Assembly: GCA_002448975.1 (NCBI GenBank)
Contig: DKBO01000050.1
Span: 1-10,275 of the forward strand
Length of the DNA: 10,275 bases
Origin: Nitrospiraceae bacterium UBA6898
GTDB lineage: Bacteria > Nitrospirota > Thermodesulfovibrionia > Thermodesulfovibrionales > UBA6898
Direction of reading: 5' to 3'
Position 1 is the stretch's first letter; every line of letters begins with the position of its first letter. The notes beneath the pieces are model-generated. The model had not been told where the DNA came from, did not search any database, and saw nothing but the letters and a program-made list of their open reading frames with translations. Shown in pieces: positions 6,805 to 10,275 of the stretch. Both the position numbers and the translations under genes were made by a program.

Positions 6805-7578
6805 ATGAAGTTCAGACCTCTTCATGACTGGGTCGTAATCAAAAGAAGTAAAGCTGCCGAAATGACCGGCAGTGGTATCATCATACCTGATACCGCAAAG
6901 GACAAACCAGCAGAGGGAACCGTCGAGGCTGTCGGGCCGGGGAAATATAAACAGGAAAAAGGGAAGAAAGACAAAAAGTTCATCCCTACTGTGCTGAGGC
7001 AGGGTCAGCAGGTAATGTTCATTGATTATATGGCAAAAGATATTAAACTTGACGACTCGGAGCTCACCCTCATCCGGGAGGAAGATATTCTCGGTCTTAT
7101 TGAACGCAGTGGCGAGCTCACCGTTAAGGACCCGTATACTGTAGAGATCAAGAAAGACCTGCCGCCCATGGTGCAGGCTGCGCCGACAAAGGCAGAGGTT
7201 GCAGTCAGAGTCCAACAGACCGAAAAAATAAAAAGAAAAAAACCGGCAGAAGCAGAAGTTAAGACAAACGCAAGAAAATCACCAAAGAAAGGAAAAGAAG
7301 GGACTATGAAGAAGACGGCAAAAAAAGCTGCACCTGCAAAAAAGACGGTAAAGAAGGCCACTGCCAAGAAGGCTGCTCCCAAGAAGACTGCTGCTAAGAA
7401 GACCGTAAAGAAGGCCACTGCCAAGAAGGCCGCTCCCAAGAAGGCCGCTTCCAAGAAGACTGCTGCTAAGAAGACCGTAAAGAAGGCCACTGCCAAGAAG
7501 ACGGTAAAGAAAGCTGTTACAAAGAAGGCCGCTCCGAAAAAACCCGCCAAGAAGACAACGAAAAAAACAAAAAAATAA
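6805..7578 (+). CDS. GroES/Cpn10-like protein with histone H1-like Lys/Ala-rich C-terminal tail
   Basis: The start at ATG 6805 is fixed by AGGAGG at 6791-6796; the longer frame from 6673 lacks a ribosome binding site and starts upstream of the promoter. The protein has 257 residues. Residues 1-101 are a Cpn10 domain: MKFRPLHDWVVIKR, a mobile-loop-like stretch ending in SGIIIPDTAKDKPAEG, VEAVGPGKY, and the closing LTLIREEDILGLIE. Normal GroES ends here (about 95-100 residues). Residues 102-166 are a charged linker, and 168-257 are a Lys/Ala/Pro/Thr repeat (units such as KKTVKKATAKKAAPKK) like bacterial histone H1-like proteins (AlgP, Hc1). The first part predicts a GroEL lid subunit or relative; the tail predicts nucleic-acid or polyanion binding. 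No groEL follows, so this is not the standard groESL operon. An internal ATG at 7306 could initiate the tail alone. A fusion role is inferred only. Confidence 0.88.
   Translation: MKFRPLHDWVVIKRSKAAEMTGSGIIIPDTAKDKPAEGTVEAVGPGKYKQEKGKKDKKFIPTVLRQGQQVMFIDYMAKDIKLDDSELTLIREEDILGLIERSGELTVKDPYTVEIKKDLPPMVQAAPTKAEVAVRVQQTEKIKRKKPAEAEVKTNARKSPKKGKEGTMKKTAKKAAPAKKTVKKATAKKAAPKKTAAKKTVKKATAKKAAPKKAASKKTAAKKTVKKATAKKTVKKAVTKKAAPKKPAKKTTKKTKK
7379..7500 (+). repeat. Direct repeats within the Lys/Ala-rich tail
   Basis: A 50-nt stretch at 7379-7428 recurs identically at 7451-7500 (72-nt period, 24 codons). A further 39-nt relative at 7348-7386 matches 7405-7443 with one T/C difference, offset by 57 nt. 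All copies stay in frame. They look like recent in-frame duplications, and the tail length is likely to vary between strains. Confidence 0.85.
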
Positions 7579-7589
7579 TTATTCTATAA

Positions 7590-7628
7590 GAGAAAAGGCA
7601 CGGGAGGCTTCCTTCAGTGCCTTTTCTC
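7590..7628. terminator. 12-bp perfect hairpin between convergent genes, probable bidirectional terminator
   Basis: GAGAAAAGGCAC (7590-7601) pairs perfectly with GTGCCTTTTCTC (7617-7628) around a 15-nt loop. It starts 11 nt after the GroES-like stop and 16 nt before the stop of the convergent gene on the other strand. The TTTT inside the right arm, and its mirror on the other strand, is typical of bidirectional terminators, although no long T-tract follows the stem on either side. Confidence 0.65.
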
Positions 7629-7644
7629 CCCTGAAGGTCGGGAA

Positions 7645-8562
7645 TTATACCGATATTTCTTCAGGTACGTGCAACGTATCCGCCCCCCACAATCCTTCCC
7701 GTTTCATCTCATTGCCGGATGAGTCACGATAGACCAGCTGATCCTTTTCAAAATCGTATTCGGGGATTGCAGGATCGCTCCAGTGACTCTGAAAATATTG
7801 ATAGAAGATGTTGTACAGACTGCCGGGGCTCTGGATGTGCCGAAAGACGTACTCAGGCATGCCCTGCACATCGAGGCCCCCATGATAGTATCTGGCCCAG
7901 ATATAATCTCCGGATATGGCCATCTTCAGAAATGGCACGCTCGCATAGAGCTTCAACCTGATATCCTTCTGCACGGACCTCAGTTCCTTCAAGAATGCAA
8001 TGCTTTCCTCAATTTGCCGGGCAAGCATCGACGGTGTGATCTCCGGATCGGCGATGCTCCGCGCGCGGATATGAGCTCCTTCGCTGTATGGATTGAGCAG
8101 CATTATCCTTGCCGTGCGGCAATTTCTGACAACAGCATGAAGGTCTCCGTCGCTGGTCGCAAATGTCCTGTACCCGGTAGATCCGATCATCATGATGTCC
8201 CTGGCGATCCCGTGGTCTTCCTTCACTTTCCGGTTCCGCTTCCGCGTAAAAGCTCTCCGGGACGAGGAAAAAGCAACCAGGCCGGCTTCCCGTGCCATTG
8301 CAGCGCGGCGCCGTTCCCTCCAGATCCAGCTGATATAGTTGAAGATCACGATAAGAAAAACCGCGGTCACGATCTCGACCGTCAGCATAAATATCTTCTC
8401 GTTACCGATGAACGCCCAGTAAACGAGAAATTTCTGTGCGATAACGCCGACGGTATAGGGAAGCGACAGGGCAATCCCTGCGCTGACCGCAATGATGGCG
8501 ACATGAGAAATGATATGAGAAGGAAAAGATAACAGCTGTTTCAGGTCCTTTGTCCTGAACAT
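7645..8562 (-). CDS. Two-TM membrane protein with PLD-like soluble domain (no HKD motif)
   Basis: The start at ATG 8562 (305 residues) is set by GGAGG 5 nt upstream; the in-frame GTG at 8568 overlaps that ribosome binding site and is unlikely. Two hydrophobic helices lie at about 18-44 and 57-80, followed by a strongly basic stretch (82-115), which places the C-terminal two-thirds in the cytoplasm. The soluble part contains MMIGSTGYRTFA, RTARIMLLNPYSEGAHIRARSI (about 150-170), FLKELRSVQKDIRLKLYASVPF (about 190-211) and YYHGGLD. The alternating pattern of hydrophobic strand, LLNPxS turn and helix resembles the phospholipase D-like fold of DUF5919-type domains, but no HxKxxxxD catalytic motif is present, so binding rather than hydrolysis is likelier. 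Fold assignment is tentative. It lies 59 bp downstream of the 150-residue exported protein on the same strand and may be cotranscribed with it. Confidence 0.75.
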   Translation of the reverse strand: MFRTKDLKQLLSFPSHIISHVAIIAVSAGIALSLPYTVGVIAQKFLVYWAFIGNEKIFMLTVEIVTAVFLIVIFNYISWIWRERRRAAMAREAGLVAFSSSRRAFTRKRNRKVKEDHGIARDIMMIGSTGYRTFATSDGDLHAVVRNCRTARIMLLNPYSEGAHIRARSIADPEITPSMLARQIEESIAFLKELRSVQKDIRLKLYASVPFLKMAISGDYIWARYYHGGLDVQGMPEYVFRHIQSPGSLYNIFYQYFQSHWSDPAIPEYDFEKDQLVYRDSSGNEMKREGLWGADTLHVPEEISV

Positions 8563-8621
8563 GGGCACCTCCAGTCTGTGCTTCAGGATTTTACCATGCG
8601 CAGAGGTCTGATATTCTGAGA

Positions 8622-9074
8622 TCAGGAGAAGATGATCAGAGTCGCAATGAGCAGGAACGCAATGTTGTTTTCGGGGTCACGTCTGCTTCCTTCCATCCGG
8701 TCTGACAGGGACACTATCATCTTCAGCCGTTTTTCACTCAATTCGGGAAGTTTATGACTCACTTTCTCGATCAGGTCTCTATCGCCGATGCGCTTTTCAA
8801 GAACGGAAAGGACCTTGAACATATCGGAACGTCTTTCAAGCAGGGAAAGCTGATGTGCAGGCTGCTCCTTGCTGATGTTGCGGGCACGCGTGATTGTGAG
8901 CCTTTCGGGGTATACAGCAAAAGGCTTCGGCGTCTGTAACCCGAAGCTATGCTGATCTGCTGCATACACGGGACCTCCTGTCATGGCTGCCTGTCCTGCC
9001 GCATGGCATGTCCCGGCCAGAGCGAGAAACACAACCACCGCAATAAATAAGGCAGCGGTCCTGATAATCTTCAT
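8622..9074 (-). CDS. Exported 150-residue protein with hydrophobic C-terminal end
   Basis: ATG 9074 is preferred over the in-frame ATG at 9080, because AGGAGGT abuts 9080 directly but lies at normal spacing from 9074. Residues 1-24 are a signal peptide ending near TCHA-AG. The mature part is charged and mostly helical (LSLLERRSDMFKVLSVLEKR, then a helical SEKRLKMIVSLSDRME stretch). The protein ends in a hydrophobic segment (about 137-150, NIAFLLIATLIIFS) with no residues after it. That arrangement, a helical periplasmic part plus a terminal hydrophobic helix, loosely recalls PA2779-type proteins, but I see no diagnostic motif. No function is proposed. A candidate promoter with extended -10 lies upstream at 9128-9136, and the PLD-like gene follows. 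Confidence 0.7.
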   Translation of the reverse strand: MKIIRTAALFIAVVVFLALAGTCHAAGQAAMTGGPVYAADQHSFGLQTPKPFAVYPERLTITRARNISKEQPAHQLSLLERRSDMFKVLSVLEKRIGDRDLIEKVSHKLPELSEKRLKMIVSLSDRMEGSRRDPENNIAFLLIATLIIFS

Positions 9075-9127
9075 GGTCATACCTCCTGATTCTTTTCTGC
9101 GGACGCCTGATCAGCCCGCCGGATATC

Positions 9128-9136
9128 ATCATACCA
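9128..9136 (-). promoter_or_regulatory. Extended -10 promoter candidate for the exported 150-residue protein
   Basis: On the minus strand TGG-TATGAT reads 9136 to 9128, an extended -10 (TGn plus TATGAT, 5 of 6 consensus). A good -35 is not visible, which extended -10 promoters can tolerate. Transcription would start near 9121, about 47 nt before the ATG at 9074. It follows the terminator at 9241-9279, consistent with a new transcription unit. Confidence 0.4.
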
Positions 9137-9240
9137 CGCTCAAGGCCGCTGTGCCATTAAGTTACGTTCATGAATATTACTTCAGAATAAAACGAGGATG
9201 AATGTCCGCGGGTGTATACCTGCCTGAACTAACAGGGCTG

Positions 9241-9279
9241 AAAAAAGAGCGTCAACCATCAGCAGGCGGCCCGGGACGC
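9241..9279 (-). terminator. Stem with T-run after the 60-residue CxxC gene
   Basis: Immediately after the stop at 9281 the minus strand reads GCGTC (9279-9275), a 21-nt GC-rich loop that can pair further, GACGC (9253-9249), then TCTTTTTT (9248-9241). The position right behind the gene and the T-run support an intrinsic terminator. The 5-bp outer stem is short. Confidence 0.45.
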
Positions 9280-9280
9280 A

Positions 9281-9463
9281 TCACTGATAGATGTCGATCT
9301 TCAGCGAATCAGCGACCAGAATGGAGAGGGCCTTCGCCAGTTCATCCGGATCCTCCACACCCTGGATGTTCCGCTTTTTCAGTTCATCAAGGATCGTCGT
9401 ATATACCTTTGCGAAAGCGTCTGAATGTTTCGGGGTTATACAGACGGAACACTTCTCCTGCAT
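9281..9463 (-). CDS. Small 60-residue CxxC protein, function unknown
   Basis: The start is supported by GAGGAGGA ending 4-5 nt before ATG 9463. The protein opens with MQEKCSVC (Cys5, Cys8), followed by a helical segment (FAKVYTTILDELKKRNIQG) and a second one (DPDELAKALSILVADSLKI). No signal peptide or membrane segment is present, so it should be cytoplasmic. A single N-terminal CxxC could bind a metal ion, perhaps in a dimer, or be redox active. I recognise no family. It starts 20 bp after the stop of the HMA gene, the gap holding little more than its ribosome binding site, so the two are almost certainly cotranscribed. This links it to metal handling by context only. Confidence 0.7.
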   Translation of the reverse strand: MQEKCSVCITPKHSDAFAKVYTTILDELKKRNIQGVEDPDELAKALSILVADSLKIDIYQ

Positions 9464-9482
9464 GGCTCCTCCTCTTCCGTTA

Positions 9483-9797
9483 TTAGGGCTTCAGATATTC
9501 CGGTTCTCCCTCCATGGGGAACCCGGCCTTGTTCATAGCAGCGCGTATCTTTTCAATACTGGTCTTCGCGTCATCGAATACGATGGTCAGTGTGGCGTTC
9601 ATCATGTCATCGTCAGCAAACGTGATTCCGGGAATGGATGTGGCTGCGTCACGGGCCGCCATTGCCGAAGATGCTCAGGTGATGCCCGGCACCTTTACCA
9701 GAATCTTACGATCTGCTGCGTATACACCTGCTGCACTGCCAAAGATCAACAGCACCACGATCAGCAGCGCGCTATACGTCGTGTTCCTCTGTGTCAT
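9483..9797 (-). CDS. Exported HMA-domain (MerP-like) protein with in-frame TGA at the metal-site Cys: selenoprotein or pseudogene
   Basis: Read from ATG 9797 (AGGAGGT 5 nt upstream) to TAA at 9483-9485, this is 104 residues with one TGA at codon 41 (9677-9675). Residues 1-27 are a signal peptide (hydrophobic ALLIVVLLIFGSAAGVYA). After it comes KILVKVPGIT, then the TGA, then ASSAMAARDAATSIPGIT. Aligned with HMA/MerP domains (VxGMTCxxC...), the TGA falls exactly on the first metal-binding Cys, and the second Cys is Ser. The remaining strands and helix (TLTIVFDDAKTSIEKIRAAM, NKAGFP) continue uninterrupted for 63 codons. If TGA is read as selenocysteine, the protein has a UxxS motif and no Cys at all. 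If not, translation stops after 40 residues and the gene is a pseudogene or contains a sequence error. Standard tools would miss or truncate it. Domain call is firm, decoding is open. Confidence 0.65.
9633..9677 (-). promoter_or_regulatory. TGA codon and weak SECIS-like stem-loop downstream
   Basis: Downstream of the TGA (9677-9675), the minus strand can form AATGG (9663-9659) with CCATT (9637-9633). Alternatively GCG (9659-9657) pairs with CGC (9648-9646) around an 8-nt loop GCCCGTGA. That loop begins with G, 18 nt after the TGA, within the usual distance for a bacterial SECIS. The stems are short and mutually exclusive in part, so this is compatible with a SECIS element but not evidence for one by itself. 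Confidence 0.22.
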
Positions 9798-9857
9798 GCG
9801 TTACCTCCTCTCATATGTTCTTCTCTCTTGCCGTATCCGGCTTATGCCCCGATGATT

Positions 9858-9901
9858 GCATCCGAACACGCACCCCGTCCCTGACCCTGTCGTCCGGATG
9901 C
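9858..9901. repeat. Inverted repeat behind the permease stop
   Basis: GCATCCG (9858-9864) and CGGATGC (9895-9901) form a 7-bp inverted repeat around a 30-nt loop in the 108-bp gap between the permease stop and the HMA start. On the minus strand the loop is G-rich (three runs of 3-4 G). No T-run follows. It may be a weak terminator, a regulatory site for the HMA gene, or chance. Confidence 0.3.
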
Positions 9902-9905
9902 GCGA

Positions 9906-10275
9906 TCACCTATCCAGTTTGCCCAGACCGGATATGATCTCAGCATGCTCCACGCCCCTCAGCCCCTTCAGTTCATACAACGCCTTTCGTGATACCGGAT
10001 CGGTAAAGGTGACGGTCATATCTTCTCTCTGGGACAGCCGGAACTGCACATCCGCCATAAAGTCCACGGCATCCTCGGAGAACGTTCCCGCTATCATGAT
10101 AGCACATGCCAGCGATATGCCCGTGACCGTGAGAAGCGACTTTAACGGCCTGCGCTCGATATTGCGCAAGACGATGCGGGTCGGCTGAGACAGCAGGTGG
10201 CCGAGACCGAGAAGTTCCAGGGTCGTCCTGCGGTACCTGGCAGGCGGCTCCGGCCGCATGGCCTCGGCGGGCGGC
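9906..10275 (-). CDS. FtsX/MacB-type ABC transporter permease, 5' part outside window, apparently truncated at 3' end
   Basis: The frame is open to the right edge of the window, so the start lies outside; ATG 10257-10259 is internal. The visible part begins PPAEAMRPEPPARYRR, the conserved segment closing the first FtsX domain of large two-domain permeases. It continues with RIVLRNIERRP, a membrane helix (SLLTVTGISLACAIMIAGTF), and the start of the second periplasmic domain (VQFRLSQREDMTVTFTDPVS, then LKGLRGVEHAE). Family members normally run several hundred residues further, through the rest of that domain and three more helices. Here a TGA at 9906-9908 ends the frame after ISGLGKLDR. I see no homologous continuation in the other two frames before the HMA gene. 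This suggests a deletion or rearrangement that left an inactive fragment; an unusually short permease is less likely. Confidence 0.7.
   Translation of the reverse strand, partial: PPAEAMRPEPPARYRRTTLELLGLGHLLSQPTRIVLRNIERRPLKSLLTVTGISLACAIMIAGTFSEDAVDFMADVQFRLSQREDMTVTFTDPVSRKALYELKGLRGVEHAEIISGLGKLDR

Noticed and set aside
7026..7550. 174-residue minus-strand frame rich in Phe/Ala/Val opposite the GroES-like gene
   Set aside because: It is the antisense reading of AAG/GCC-rich repeat codons. There is no ribosome binding site, and the plus-strand gene is well supported.
7783..8532. 249-residue plus-strand frame opposite the PLD-like membrane protein
   Set aside because: It shows no ribosome binding site, motif or plausible protein character. 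The minus-strand gene has a signal-quality start and membrane helices.
9281..9797. Alternative genetic code (TGA read as an amino acid throughout) to explain the HMA gene
   Set aside because: TGA ends other genes in the window (for example at 4317-4319, 6616-6618 and 9281-9283) at sensible places, so TGA is a normal stop here.
9291..9884. Long plus-strand open frame, and another at 9514-9855, across the HMA/CxxC region
   Set aside because: Both run opposite two minus-strand genes that have ribosome binding sites and recognisable features. The plus frames have neither. They look dominant only because the TGA breaks the real minus-strand frame.

Overview
The window looks like a chromosomal segment of a Gram-negative, moderately GC-rich bacterium. 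An AsmA-family envelope protein, several secreted or membrane-anchored proteins and an FtsX/MacB-type permease point to a two-membrane envelope. Gene content is compatible with Nitrospirota or Desulfobacterota, but that placement is an impression from protein style, not a measurement. Nothing looks like a phage, an insertion sequence or a CRISPR array.

Layout, left to right. (1) 171-2294 (+) encodes an AsmA-type protein, convergent with a small stand-alone Smr-domain protein (2331-2630, -). (2) Divergent from Smr is a two-domain SagB-type nitroreductase (2673-4319, +). It has a perfect -10 box just upstream of the ATG and no visible ribosome binding site. (3) Convergent to it is an exported MsrA-MsrB fusion (4507-5607, -), followed on its own strand by a hairpin terminator. 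(4) 5800-6618 (+) encodes a membrane protein with a zinc-ribbon-like motif and a J-domain-like region lacking HPD. (5) 6805-7578 (+) has its own good promoter and encodes a GroES/Cpn10 domain with a long Lys/Ala/Pro histone H1-like tail. It ends at a 12-bp perfect-stem hairpin shared with the convergent next gene. (6) The rest is on the minus strand. In transcription order it holds the 3' part of an FtsX-type permease that stops early, a short exported heavy-metal-associated (HMA) protein with an in-frame TGA, a 60-residue CxxC protein, a terminator, then from a new promoter a 150-residue exported protein with a hydrophobic C-terminus and a two-TM protein with a PLD-like soluble domain.

The two strongest leads follow. 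First, 9483-9797 (-) has a Shine-Dalgarno sequence, signal peptide, full HMA fold pattern and natural stop, but is interrupted by one TGA exactly where the first metal-binding Cys of GMTCxxC should be. It is either a selenocysteine (UxxS) HMA protein or a decaying gene. Second, the GroES-H1-like fusion contains an internal ATG (7306) that could produce the 90-residue basic tail as a separate histone-like protein.

Functionally, the window mixes envelope maintenance (AsmA), periplasmic oxidative repair (MsrAB), chaperone-like factors (J-like, GroES-like) and a small metal/transport cluster at the right edge. Apart from the short minus-strand clusters, the genes appear to be single transcription units.
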